DNA of 64,000 nt from Intestinibacter bartlettii (GTDB lineage: Bacteria > Bacillota > Clostridia > Peptostreptococcales > Peptostreptococcaceae), in assembly GCF_000154445.1 (NCBI RefSeq), contig NZ_DS499558.1. One strand, written 5' to 3'. The notes beneath the pieces were generated by a model. That model saw only the letters and a list, made by a program, of their open reading frames with translations, was not told the DNA's origin and made no database searches. The position numbers and the translations under genes are program-made. Shown piece by piece: positions 8,692-17,255 of this stretch; positions within the stretch are counted from its first letter, which is position 1; every line of letters starts with the position of its first letter.

Positions 8692-10176
8692 ATGAGTGAA
8701 GTAAGAGTAAGATTTGCTCCAAGTCCAACAGGATTTGTTCATATAGGTAGTTTAAGAACAGCTTTATACAACTACTTATTTGCTAAAAAAATGGGCGGAA
8801 AATATATACTAAGAGTAGAAGATACAGACAGAACTAGATTAGTTGATGGCGCTATAGAAAATATGCTAAATGCTATGAAATGGGCTGGAGTTAACCATGA
8901 CGAAGGTGTTATGTTAGATGACAATGGAAACGTTGTTCAAAAGGGCGAATACGGGCCATACATACAATCAGAAAGATTAGATATATACAAAAAATATATT
9001 CAAGAATTATTAGATAACGGAAAAGCATACTACTGCTTCTGTACAAAAGAAAGATTAGACGAAGTTAGAGAAAAACAAAAAGAAGCTGGTGAAACTCCAA
9101 GATACGATGGACACTGTAGAGATTTAACTCAAGAAGAAATCGATGCTAAAATAGCTGCTGGTGAACCATATGTAATAAGATTAAGATTACCAGAAAACCA
9201 TGTAATAAAATTCACTGACTTAGTTAGGGGAGAAACTGAATTCAACACTAACGATTTAGATGATCAAGTATTAATAAAAACTGATGGTTTCCCAACTTAC
9301 CACTTCGCAGTTGTAGTTGATGACCACCTAATGAAAATAACTCACGTAATAAGAGGGGAAGAATGGGTTTCTTCAACTCCAAAACACGTTTACTTATACG
9401 AAGCATTCGGATGGGAAGCTCCAAAATTCGTTCACTTACCAAACATACTTAATAAAGAAAAGAAAAAATTAAGTAAAAGACAAGGTGACGTTGCAGTAGA
9501 AGATTTCAAGAAAAAAGGATACTTACCAGAAGGTCTAGTTAACTACGTTGCATTAGTTGGTTGGTCTCCAGAAGAAAATAAAGAAATATTCTCTATGGAA
9601 GAATTAGAACAAGCTTTCTCTATAGAAAGAGTTTCAAAAAGTGGTGGAGTATTCGACACAGAAAAATTAAACTGGGTTAACCAACACTACATGAAAGACG
9701 GAGATGATGATGTTTTAACTAAATTAGCTATACCATTCATCGTTGAAGCTGGATATGTAACTGCTGAAGAAGCTGAAGAAAAATATGACTTCTTAAAATC
9801 AATAGTTTCTTTATTAAAAGAAAAATTACACTATGTAAAAGAAATAACTGACCATATATCAATATTCTTTGGAGATAAAGTTGAGGTTGAAACTGAAGAA
9901 GGTGCTGAATTCTTAAAAATGGAACATATACCAACTTTAGTTAATGCATTAGAAGAAAAAATATCAGAAGTAGATGTTTTAACTGAAGAAACAGTACAAG
10001 CGATATTAAAATCTATCCAAAAAGAATACAAAATAAAAGGTAAAAACCTATACATGGGAACTAGAATACCTCTTACAGGACAAATGCATGGTGGAGATTT
10101 AGCGAAAACTATGGTTATCTTAGGTAAAGATGTTTGCTTAAAGAGATTAGCATATGCTAAAGAAAATTTAATATAA
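8692..10176 (+). CDS. gltX: Glutamyl-tRNA synthetase
   Basis: Class I synthetase attaching glutamate to tRNA-Glu. The HIGH-type motif is HIGS (residues 17-20) inside PSPTGFVHIGSLRTA. The KMSKS-type motif is KLSKR at residues 259-263. The 494-residue length and C-terminal helical anticodon-binding part are typical of a discriminating or non-discriminating bacterial GluRS; which of the two is not readable here. AGGAGG precedes the ATG. It is flanked by terminators, so it is probably a single-gene unit. The ispD-ispF-gltX neighbourhood recalls the Bacillus order. Confidence 0.96.
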   Translation: MSEVRVRFAPSPTGFVHIGSLRTALYNYLFAKKMGGKYILRVEDTDRTRLVDGAIENMLNAMKWAGVNHDEGVMLDDNGNVVQKGEYGPYIQSERLDIYKKYIQELLDNGKAYYCFCTKERLDEVREKQKEAGETPRYDGHCRDLTQEEIDAKIAAGEPYVIRLRLPENHVIKFTDLVRGETEFNTNDLDDQVLIKTDGFPTYHFAVVVDDHLMKITHVIRGEEWVSSTPKHVYLYEAFGWEAPKFVHLPNILNKEKKKLSKRQGDVAVEDFKKKGYLPEGLVNYVALVGWSPEENKEIFSMEELEQAFSIERVSKSGGVFDTEKLNWVNQHYMKDGDDDVLTKLAIPFIVEAGYVTAEEAEEKYDFLKSIVSLLKEKLHYVKEITDHISIFFGDKVEVETEEGAEFLKMEHIPTLVNALEEKISEVDVLTEETVQAILKSIQKEYKIKGKNLYMGTRIPLTGQMHGGDLAKTMVILGKDVCLKRLAYAKENLI

Positions 10177-10205
10177 TTTGATTAATATAAATTAACTTTA
10201 TTGTG

Positions 10206-10242
10206 AAACCCCTTGATTTTCAAACAAAATCAAGGGGTTTTT
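10206..10242 (+). terminator. gltX terminator
   Basis: Perfect 15-bp arms (10206-10220 and 10226-10240) with a 5-nt loop, ending in T residues. Confidence 0.92.
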
Positions 10243-10367
10243 AAATTTTGTAAGTTCTACAAAAAATAATAACTAGGAAAATGTCCGTTGATTTGTTATC
10301 ATATAGTGTATGATTAAATTATATTTAAAAAATCATATAAACTCGAAAAAAAAGGGAGAATATAATA

Positions 10368-11021
10368 ATGAAAAAATACGATATAGTTAAAATGATTAAG
10401 GAATATTTAATCGTTACACTTGGCGTGATACTAGTATCATTTGGTTTACAATATTTCTATGCACCGAATGATATAGCAGGAGGGGGCTTAAGTGGTTTAG
10501 CATTAGTAATAAACCATTATGTACCATTCCTATCTACAGGAACTTTAGTATTCTTAGGAAATTTAATATTATTTGTTATAGCATTTTTATTAATTGGAAG
10601 TGATTTTGGTGCTAAGACTATTTATGCAAGTTTCGCATTATCATTTGCAATGGACTTTATGGAAAAGGTAATGCATAGTTATGCTCTTACAACTAATTTA
10701 GCACTAGCAGTTGTATTTGGAACTTTAATAATAGGTACAGGTCTTGCAATAGCATTCGCAACAAATGCATCAACAGGTGGGACTGATATATTAGCTAAGA
10801 TACTTAACAAATATACTAAATTTAATATAGGTAGAGCATTATTAATGGTAGACTTATTTGTAGTTGTATTTGGAGCAATAACTTTCGGATTAAACAAAGG
10901 ATTTTATTCATTAATAGCGGTAGTTATTAATGGATTATTAGTTGATAAAGTTATAGATATGATAGGTAAATATAAACAGAAAAAAGCTGCAGAAGAATTA
11001 AATGAAGAAAAAGTAGCTTAA
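10368..11021 (+). CDS. YitT-family integral membrane protein, short form
   Basis: Inner-membrane protein of unknown function with about five or six hydrophobic spans over residues 14-195. The family features are present: GGLSGLALVIN after the first span and the Thr/Gly-rich NASTGGTDILAKI near residue 130. At 217 residues it lacks the cytoplasmic DUF2179 domain (about 80 residues) that usually ends YitT proteins. Instead it stops in a charged tail, KYKQKKAAEELNEEK. It has its own ribosome-binding site (GGGAG) and is followed by a terminator. Confidence 0.85.
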   Translation: MKKYDIVKMIKEYLIVTLGVILVSFGLQYFYAPNDIAGGGLSGLALVINHYVPFLSTGTLVFLGNLILFVIAFLLIGSDFGAKTIYASFALSFAMDFMEKVMHSYALTTNLALAVVFGTLIIGTGLAIAFATNASTGGTDILAKILNKYTKFNIGRALLMVDLFVVVFGAITFGLNKGFYSLIAVVINGLLVDKVIDMIGKYKQKKAAEELNEEKVA

Positions 11022-11036
11022 GGAGCTTAAAGAGAA

Positions 11037-11087
11037 AGGGTCGTTAATCAATGAATCTAAGTTGATGATTATCGGCCCTATTTTTTT
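11037..11087 (+). terminator. Terminator after the YitT-like gene
   Basis: An imperfect stem begins with AGGGTCG and ends with CGGCCCT, followed by a run of seven T. Confidence 0.75.
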
Positions 11088-11151
11088 GAATAAAAAATAA
11101 AATATATAACTACAAAATTTAGTTTTATAGTTATTAAAAAATTGTAAAAAA

Positions 11152-11181
11152 AATGGACTACTCAATTTGAGTAGTCCATTT
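11152..11181 (-). terminator. Terminator of the minus-strand permease
   Basis: Near-perfect palindrome (aatggactactcaa and its complement). The A run at 11145-11153 becomes a U run on the minus strand, 15 bp past the permease stop codon. Confidence 0.85.
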
Positions 11182-11196
11182 TATATTAAACAATTA

Positions 11197-12549
11197 TTAA
11201 GCAGTTTTATCTAAATCGTTATTGTTTGAGTTAGATTTTTGAACAAAACTGTATATTGGTAAACCTATTAAAGTTATAACAACCCCACCAAGTGATATCA
11301 TTGTGTTTGTGAAACCAGATAATAATAATTGACTCACAACAACGAATAAACCACCAGCTATAGCAATCATTGGTATGAATGGATATAGAGGAACTTTATA
11401 AGGTCTTTCTAAGTTAGGTTGATCTTTTCTTAATTTGAACACACCTATGAATGTTAACACGTAGAATGCCCATACAGCAAACATTGATAAGTCTGTTAAT
11501 AAGTTGAATTGTCCTGTTAAAGCATATAAGCAAGCTACTACACCCATTGTTAATGTAGCGTTAGCAGGAACACCATTTTTATTTACGCTTCCGAAGAAGT
11601 TACTTGCAGGTAAAGATTTTTGAGTACCTAAAGTGAATAATATTCTTGGTCCAGTTAATAAGTATCCGTTTAAAGCACCGAATACAGATATTAATATACC
11701 TACAGTTATAAATTTACCACCGAATGGTCCAAATATAGCTTCTGCAACTGCTGAAGCAGGAGAAGAATATTGAGCTAATTCATTAGCTGGTAATACCCAA
11801 AGGTAAGCAACATTTATTAATAAATAAACTGCCATAACTAAAGATAAACCACCTACTATAGCTTTAGGTAAGTCTTTTCCTGGATTTTTCATTTCACCAG
11901 CTATAGCACCAACGTTTATCCATCCATCATAAGCGAATAGTATAGCTATTAATAGAGAACCTACAACTCCACCAGCTGAAACTCCTTCACCTACCATTGG
12001 AGTTAATATAGGGTTGTTTCCGCCACCTTTAACGAATCCGAAAACTATTATTAAAGCAAGAGGTATTAATTTACCTACTGTTGCAACCGTTTGTATTAAA
12101 CCTCCAGTTTTAGAACCTAAAGAGTTTAAAACAGATATAAGTAATATAACACCTATAGTTATAGGTAATACTAAAGATTCATTTCCTATTAATCCAGCAC
12201 TTTGTTGACCGAACATAACAGCTAAAGCAGCTATTGTAGCAGGGAAGAATAGAACAACTTGCATCCATCCTGTTAAGAATCCTAATTTTTTACTATATAT
12301 TTCTTCGATGTAAACCATCATACCACCAGTTTTTGGTATTGCTGCAGATATTTCAGCAGCAGTAAGACCAGCAGCTATTGTCATAACACCTGCGATAACC
12401 CATGCTATCATACCTAATCCAGGTGCTCCACCAGTTGCAGTATATACAGCTTGTGGTTTAAAGAATACACCACCACCGATTACCATACCAACAACAGTAG
12501 ATAAAGCAGCAGCGAATCCTAAGTTCTTTTGTAACTTATTATTTTCCAT
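11197..12549 (-). CDS. APC-family amino-acid permease (SteT/LAT-like)
   Basis: Twelve-span amino-acid transporter of 450 residues, similar to serine/threonine exchangers of the LAT group. The substrate-binding glycine stretch GMVIGGGVFF (span 1), the span-2 region ending AAEISAAIPKTGG, and EMKNPGKDLPKAI after span 6 are all present. It is a close paralogue of the permease at 13860-15188: both start with the same pattern and share VNVAYLWVLPA, ISVFGALNG and YALTGQFNLLTDL. Unlike that copy, no riboswitch is seen upstream; only an AT-rich region with a duplicated 36-nt sequence. AAAGGA precedes the ATG on the minus strand. The substrate is not known. Confidence 0.9.
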   Translation of the reverse strand: MENNKLQKNLGFAAALSTVVGMVIGGGVFFKPQAVYTATGGAPGLGMIAWVIAGVMTIAAGLTAAEISAAIPKTGGMMVYIEEIYSKKLGFLTGWMQVVLFFPATIAALAVMFGQQSAGLIGNESLVLPITIGVILLISVLNSLGSKTGGLIQTVATVGKLIPLALIIVFGFVKGGGNNPILTPMVGEGVSAGGVVGSLLIAILFAYDGWINVGAIAGEMKNPGKDLPKAIVGGLSLVMAVYLLINVAYLWVLPANELAQYSSPASAVAEAIFGPFGGKFITVGILISVFGALNGYLLTGPRILFTLGTQKSLPASNFFGSVNKNGVPANATLTMGVVACLYALTGQFNLLTDLSMFAVWAFYVLTFIGVFKLRKDQPNLERPYKVPLYPFIPMIAIAGGLFVVVSQLLLSGFTNTMISLGGVVITLIGLPIYSFVQKSNSNNNDLDKTA

Positions 12550-12603
12550 TTGTATAAATCCTTTCTTTTATTGAATATTAAACTTTTAATTTAAAAAGCA
12601 TTT

Positions 12604-12715
12604 AATATTATATTATGTTTTTACAAAAAAAACACTATATTTTTTTAAAATATTAATATTAATTAAAAAAAATGTCATTAATATAATATTACGTTTTCAC
12701 AAAAAAAACATCATA
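12604..12715. repeat. Two imperfect 36-nt direct repeats upstream of the minus-strand permease
   Basis: Copies at 12604-12639 and 12680-12715, offset 76 bp, share the pattern AATAT(N)6TA(T/C)GTTTT(N)ACAAAAAAAACA. They lie between the permease start and the neighbouring membrane-protein gene. Duplicated promoter or operator elements are possible. Confidence 0.45.
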
Positions 12716-12776
12716 CAAAAAAAGGAAATTTTTCGACACGTTATTTAATAAAAATTCAATATTGTATGAATATTAT

Positions 12777-13421
12777 TTAAACAAAAATAATCATTTCACA
12801 TAGCAATGAAAATGACAAAAAAGAACCAATATAAAGCCATGCTTTTGAAGTAATTGGTGAAAAACTTATTAGGTGTGTAAAGAAATATACTTTTATGTTT
12901 GCGAATCCCTTCCAGTGTTTTGGCATAGTGTCACAAAGTAAATGACAAACAAAGCATAATCCAATTAGAAATAACAGTGGACGGAGAATTGTATTTAAAG
13001 GTGTAAGAGAAAATATTACGCAAAGTTTTGAAGATATAAAAATATATATTAAAAATACAGGATTAAAAACCGAATGAGTAATAAAATTTCTATGACCTTT
13101 AGAACCACCAAATAAAAATGGAATTTGCTTTTCAATGATATCAGGATTTCTATACATAAAATCTAGAATATTTTTCAATCCAGGAATCCAGCTTATAAAC
13201 AATAAAGCAAAATCTATTAAATTTATTAGGGCAGCAAAAAAATAGTTTAGAGTAATTTCTAATCCTTTTACTTTAAGCGTTCTTGAATTTGGATTTCCAT
13301 TAAACATTTCCAATGAAGAAGGTAAAAATGAAAGGGTTAATATATTTTTTTTAACTGGTTTTATGAAAAATGTAGTTAATAATATAAATATAGCGAGAAT
13401 ATAAATATCTATAAAGATCAC
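12777..13421 (-). CDS. Putative integral membrane protein with YdjM-like HRxxTHS and HxxCD motifs
   Basis: Membrane protein of about 212-214 residues with four or five hydrophobic segments. Two conserved-looking polar motifs stand out: GHRNFITHS (about residues 110-118) and HLLCDTMPKHW (about 160-170). They resemble the metal-dependent-hydrolase membrane family (YdjM/DUF457), where the His and Asp residues are thought to bind metal. No substrate is known. The start is unusual. The only strong Shine-Dalgarno sequence, AGGAGG at minus-strand 13426-13421, overlaps the in-frame GTG (13421-13419). At the normal distance the in-frame codon is ATA (13412-13410), with no ATG nearby. Initiation may therefore be at ATA/ATT, or the original ATG has mutated. 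Confidence 0.6.
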   Translation of the reverse strand: MIFIDIYILAIFILLTTFFIKPVKKNILTLSFLPSSLEMFNGNPNSRTLKVKGLEITLNYFFAALINLIDFALLFISWIPGLKNILDFMYRNPDIIEKQIPFLFGGSKGHRNFITHSVFNPVFLIYIFISSKLCVIFSLTPLNTILRPLLFLIGLCFVCHLLCDTMPKHWKGFANIKVYFFTHLISFSPITSKAWLYIGSFLSFSLLCEMIIFV

Positions 13422-13601
13422 CTCCTAAAATAAGCTATAGACTAATTTTATAAATTCATGGGTTATTTTGTCAATAAATGATACTAAAATAAGAAAAATG
13501 ATTTGTTTAGGATTTTTAACATAAAAATTATTGATAAATAGAATAATTATTTATATAATTATATATATATAATATAAATATTTGATTTCTAGATGAAATT
13601 T

Positions 13602-13760
13602 ATGGGAGAGATTTCTAAATTTTAGAAACACCGATGGGGCAATTGATAAAATATCACAGTTTTATCAAGAAACTTTCAGGTAAAAAGACTATAAATGGAT
13701 AGAGCTCTGAATATGTTAAAGACAGGGATATGTGAACTTTTTTCCACATATCCCTTTTTA
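13602..13760 (+). promoter_or_regulatory. Glycine riboswitch (single aptamer) with terminator expression platform
   Basis: The aptamer at 13602-13711 carries glycine-riboswitch landmarks in order: GGGAGAG, ACACCGATGGGGCAA, AACTTTCAGGTAAAAAGAC, and ATGGATAGAGCTCTGA. It is followed by an intrinsic terminator, with perfect 11-bp arms at 13724-13734 and 13745-13755 and then five T. Only one aptamer is visible; many glycine switches are tandem. The gene controlled is the APC permease at 13860. Whether glycine turns it on or off depends on the competing pairing, which I cannot determine. Confidence 0.88.
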
Positions 13761-13859
13761 AATGTCATAAAGGGAAAACGTTTATCAAGTGCTATTAAAG
13801 CTTATTAATTTTATTTTAAAGAAAAATTTAAATAAAAATTATAAAAAGGGGGTAGATTT

Positions 13860-15188
13860 ATGGAAAGTAAAGAAATGAAAAAAACTATGGGTGCAGCCGT
13901 TGCGCTTAGTATGGTAGTAGGTTGTGTTATAGGTTCTGGGGTATTCTTTAAACCACAAGCTATTTATACAGCAACAGGTGGAGCACCAGGAATAGGAATT
14001 TTATCTTGGATTATTGGTGGATTAATAACATTATGTGCAGGTCTTACTGTTGCAGAAATAGCAGTTGTTATACCTAAAACTGGTGGTATGATGGTATATC
14101 TTGAAGAAGTATTTGGGGAAAAAGTAGGATATTTAACTGGTTGGATGCAATGTGTACTTTTCTATCCTGGTACAGCAGCAGCACTAGCAGTTGCATTTGG
14201 TAATCAATTGTCTGAAATATTAGGACACCCAGGATGGGCTGTTGGAATAGCAATAGTAGATATTATCGTAGTAATTATAATAAATGAAATAGGTTCAAAA
14301 GCAGCAGGTTTAGTTCAAACATTAGCCACAATTGGTAAGGTAATACCTCTTATTTTCATTGCAATATTCGCATTTATCAAAGGTAGTGGAACAAATCCAA
14401 TATTAACTCCTATGGTAGGACCTGGACTAAGTACAGGAACAGTTTTAGGTTCTGTTTTAATAGCAATACTATTTGCATATGAAGGTTGGATAAATGTTAC
14501 ACCAATAGTTGGTGAAATGAAAAACCCAGGAAAAGATTTACCTAAGGCATTTGCTGGTGGTATATTAATCATAATGGCTATATATTTATTAGTAAATGTT
14601 GCTTACCTTTGGGTTTTACCAGCTGATCAATTAAAAGATTGTTCATCGCCAGCTGTTGCAGTTGCTGAAGTAATATTTGGACCAGTTGGTGGGAAGATAA
14701 TAGCTGCTGGTATATTAATATCAGTTTTCGGAGCATTAAATGGATTCTTATTATCAGGATCAAGGGTTGCGTATACACTAGGTGTTCAAAAAATGATACC
14801 AGGATATAAAGCATTCGGAAAATTAAACGCATCTGACGTTCCAGGTAATGGTGTTTTATTAATAGGTGCCTTAGCATGTATATATGCATTAACAGGACAA
14901 TTTAACTTATTAACTGATTTAGCTACATTTACAGGTTGGGTATTCTACGTTATGACTTTCATAGCAGTTATAATACTTAGAAGAACTAAACCAGATATAG
15001 AAAGAGTTTATAAAGTTCCTCTATATCCAATAGTTCCAGGAATAGCTATAGTTGGTGGTGGATTTGTTTTAATAAATCAATTATTCATGGCAGGTTCAGG
15101 ACCAAGAATGGTAGCCTTAGCAGGAATAGGAATTACACTTATAGGATTACCTATTTATTTAATAATGACTAGAAAAAAAGCCGAATAG
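13860..15188 (+). CDS. APC-family amino-acid permease under glycine riboswitch control
   Basis: Twelve-span permease of 442 residues, paralogous to the one at 11197-12549. It has the same span-1 motif (GCVIGSGVFFKPQ), GEMKNPGKDLPKAF and ISVFGALNGFLLSGSR. The glycine riboswitch in its leader implies that its substrate is glycine, or an amino acid linked to glycine metabolism. That link is inferred from the regulatory element, not read from the protein. AAAGGGGG precedes the ATG. A strong terminator follows at 15249, so it is a single-gene unit. Confidence 0.9.
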   Translation: MESKEMKKTMGAAVALSMVVGCVIGSGVFFKPQAIYTATGGAPGIGILSWIIGGLITLCAGLTVAEIAVVIPKTGGMMVYLEEVFGEKVGYLTGWMQCVLFYPGTAAALAVAFGNQLSEILGHPGWAVGIAIVDIIVVIIINEIGSKAAGLVQTLATIGKVIPLIFIAIFAFIKGSGTNPILTPMVGPGLSTGTVLGSVLIAILFAYEGWINVTPIVGEMKNPGKDLPKAFAGGILIIMAIYLLVNVAYLWVLPADQLKDCSSPAVAVAEVIFGPVGGKIIAAGILISVFGALNGFLLSGSRVAYTLGVQKMIPGYKAFGKLNASDVPGNGVLLIGALACIYALTGQFNLLTDLATFTGWVFYVMTFIAVIILRRTKPDIERVYKVPLYPIVPGIAIVGGGFVLINQLFMAGSGPRMVALAGIGITLIGLPIYLIMTRKKAE

Positions 15189-15529
15189 ATTAAAGATATA
15201 TTATATTTAATTTCAGAAAAGAAAAATACAGGGGATAGATTTTAAGGGGAGTTGTAAAATTTACTTTTAATTTTGCAACTCTTTTAATTTTTGTAATTTT
15301 TGAAATTAAAAAAATGTAGTAATTATATAATCAAATAAAAGTAATGAATCATTTTGTAATAAACTAAAAGAAAAATTCAGCTATACAAAAACTAAAGTTT
15401 AAAAAATTTATTTTATGATATTGAAAAAAATACTACATAGTGCTAGAATTTTAGTAATTTTAATAAATGGTATAATATGGTATATATTTGCCGTTATAAA
15501 AGGCATATAAACAAAAGGGGGAAATTTTT
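15189..15529 (+). promoter_or_regulatory. Terminator of the permease and upstream region of the ABC transporter
   Basis: This 341-bp gap has a perfect 13-bp terminator stem (arms 15249-15261 and 15269-15281) followed by T residues. A TATAAT box at 15471-15476 lies about 60 bp before the next start codon; its -35 box is weak. A small tgcc/ggca hairpin lies just before the Shine-Dalgarno sequence. Nothing else is recognisable. Confidence 0.6.
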
Positions 15530-16399
15530 ATGAAAAAAAGAATGTCGTTATTATTAGTAATTGCAATGTCATTAGCAATGCTTGTAACAGGATGTGGTTC
15601 ATCAAGCAATAGTTCATCTGCTAATGAATCAAGTGGGTCAGATTCAGGAAGCTCTGATGAATTTAGAGTAGGTATGGAATGTGGATATGCACCGTTTAAC
15701 TGGACTCAATCTGATGATTCAAATGGGGGAGTAAAAGTTGAAGGTAATGACGAATATGCAGGTGGATATGATGTTCAAATAGCTCAAAAAATAGCTGATG
15801 AATTAGGAAAAAAATTAGTAATAGTTAAAACTGAATGGGATGGATTAGTTCCAGCTGTACAATCAGGAAAAATAGACGCTATAATTGCTGGTATGTCTCC
15901 AACAGCTGAACGTAAAGAAAGTATAGATTTTACAGACGTATATTACACTTCTGATTTAGTAATGGTAGTTAAAAAAGGTGGAAAATATGAAAATGCAACA
16001 AAATTAAGTGATTTTAAAGGTGCAACTATAACAGGTCAATTAAATACTTTCCACTATACAGTAATAGATCAAATAGATGGTGTTAAAAAAGATACTGCTA
16101 TGGATAACTTCCCAGCAATGAGAGTTGCATTAGAATCAGGAAAAATAGATGGATATGTTTCTGAACGTCCTGAAGGTGTAAGTGCTACATCTGCTAATAA
16201 AAACTTTGCAATGGTAGAATTTGCAGATGGTCAAGGATTCAAAACATCTGACGAAGATACAGCTATAGCTGTAGGTCTTAAAAAAGATAGCGACTTAAAA
16301 GATAAAATCAACAAAATATTAGCTGGTATATCTGAAGATGAACGTAAAGATTTAATGGACCAAGCAATAAAAGATCAACCAGCATCAGAAGATAATTAA
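15530..16399 (+). CDS. Polar amino-acid ABC transporter, substrate-binding lipoprotein
   Basis: Extracytoplasmic solute-binding protein tethered by a lipid. The signal peptide ends in the lipobox LVTGC (C22), followed by a Ser/Asn-rich linker. The mature part is a periplasmic-binding-protein type 2 fold (family 3): FRVGMECGYAPFNW, AGGYDVQIAQKIADELGKKL, IIAGMSPTAERK. Many family members place an Arg in this last motif to bind the ligand carboxylate. The 289-residue length is typical. It is the first gene of a three-gene transporter; a hairpin separates it from the permease, which would favour surplus binding protein. The amino-acid specificity is unknown. Confidence 0.92.
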   Translation: MKKRMSLLLVIAMSLAMLVTGCGSSSNSSSANESSGSDSGSSDEFRVGMECGYAPFNWTQSDDSNGGVKVEGNDEYAGGYDVQIAQKIADELGKKLVIVKTEWDGLVPAVQSGKIDAIIAGMSPTAERKESIDFTDVYYTSDLVMVVKKGGKYENATKLSDFKGATITGQLNTFHYTVIDQIDGVKKDTAMDNFPAMRVALESGKIDGYVSERPEGVSATSANKNFAMVEFADGQGFKTSDEDTAIAVGLKKDSDLKDKINKILAGISEDERKDLMDQAIKDQPASEDN

Positions 16400-16420
16400 T
16401 TAGTTAGTTAAAATTTGAAT

Positions 16421-16453
16421 AAAGACCGATTGTAGAAATGCAGTCGGTCTTTA
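16421..16453 (+). terminator. Intercistronic hairpin between binding-protein and permease genes
   Basis: Arms 16421-16432 and 16441-16452 pair over 12 bp. There is no T tract, so it probably stabilises the upstream mRNA or attenuates partially rather than ending the operon. Confidence 0.65.
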
Positions 16454-16475
16454 GGTATGATTGAGGGGGATAAAG

Positions 16476-17234
16476 ATGAGTTCGGAGTGGATTGTAAAAA
16501 TCGCATCTCAAAACTGGAAGGGTTTTTTAAACGGTGCAGAAATGACATTATACATATCTTTAATAGGGACTGTAATAGGGTCTATAATTGGTATGCTAAT
16601 AGGGGTTATAAGAACTATACCAAAAGGTGAAAGAGGAGCTAAAAAGGTTATTTTAACAATTATAAACGCTATTTTAAATGCATATGTTGAGTTCTTCCGT
16701 GGAACTCCTATGATAGTTCAAGCGATGGTTATTTATTATGGGTCAGATTTAGCTTTTGGAATAGATATGGATAGAACTTTTGCAGCTATATTTATAGTTT
16801 CTATAAATACTGGTGCATATATGGCTGAAATAGTTCGTGGAGGAATTATTTCTATAGATAAAGGTCAATTTGAGGCTGCACAAGCTATTGGTATGAATCA
16901 TATTCAAACAATGATAAATGTAGTATTACCTCAAGTTATAAGAAATATATTACCAGCTACAGGTAATGAGTTTGTAATCAATATAAAAGATACATCTGTA
17001 CTTAATGTTATAGGTGTAACAGAACTTTACTTTACAACAAAATCAATTGCAGGAAATAACTTCAGATACTTTGAATCATTCTTTATAACATGTATCGTCT
17101 ACTTCATAATGACATTTACAGTTACAAGGATTTTACGCTTTATCGAGAAAAAATTAGATGGTCCTGAAAACTACAATATGACAGGAAACCAAATGCAAGT
17201 TCAAAAACCTGAAGAAGCATTAAAAAAAGCATAA
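16476..17234 (+). CDS. Polar amino-acid ABC transporter, permease
   Basis: Membrane subunit of the HisM/GlnP type, 252 residues, with about five spans. The conserved EAA loop is visible as EAAQAIGMNHIQTMINVVLPQ (about residues 130-150), the contact with the ATPase. VEFFRGTPMIVQ is the usual signature of the family. The ATG at 16476 is chosen because GAGGGGGA lies just before it; an in-frame TTG at 16461 overlaps that site. The ATPase gene follows after 21 bp. Confidence 0.92.
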   Translation: MSSEWIVKIASQNWKGFLNGAEMTLYISLIGTVIGSIIGMLIGVIRTIPKGERGAKKVILTIINAILNAYVEFFRGTPMIVQAMVIYYGSDLAFGIDMDRTFAAIFIVSINTGAYMAEIVRGGIISIDKGQFEAAQAIGMNHIQTMINVVLPQVIRNILPATGNEFVINIKDTSVLNVIGVTELYFTTKSIAGNNFRYFESFFITCIVYFIMTFTVTRILRFIEKKLDGPENYNMTGNQMQVQKPEEALKKA

Positions 17235-17255
17235 GAAAGTAATGGAGGAAATGAT

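Noticed and set aside
11197..15188. Composite mobile element bounded by the two paralogous permeases
   Set aside because: The copies face opposite directions with different leaders, and no transposase, integrase or terminal repeats are seen; simple gene duplication is sufficient.
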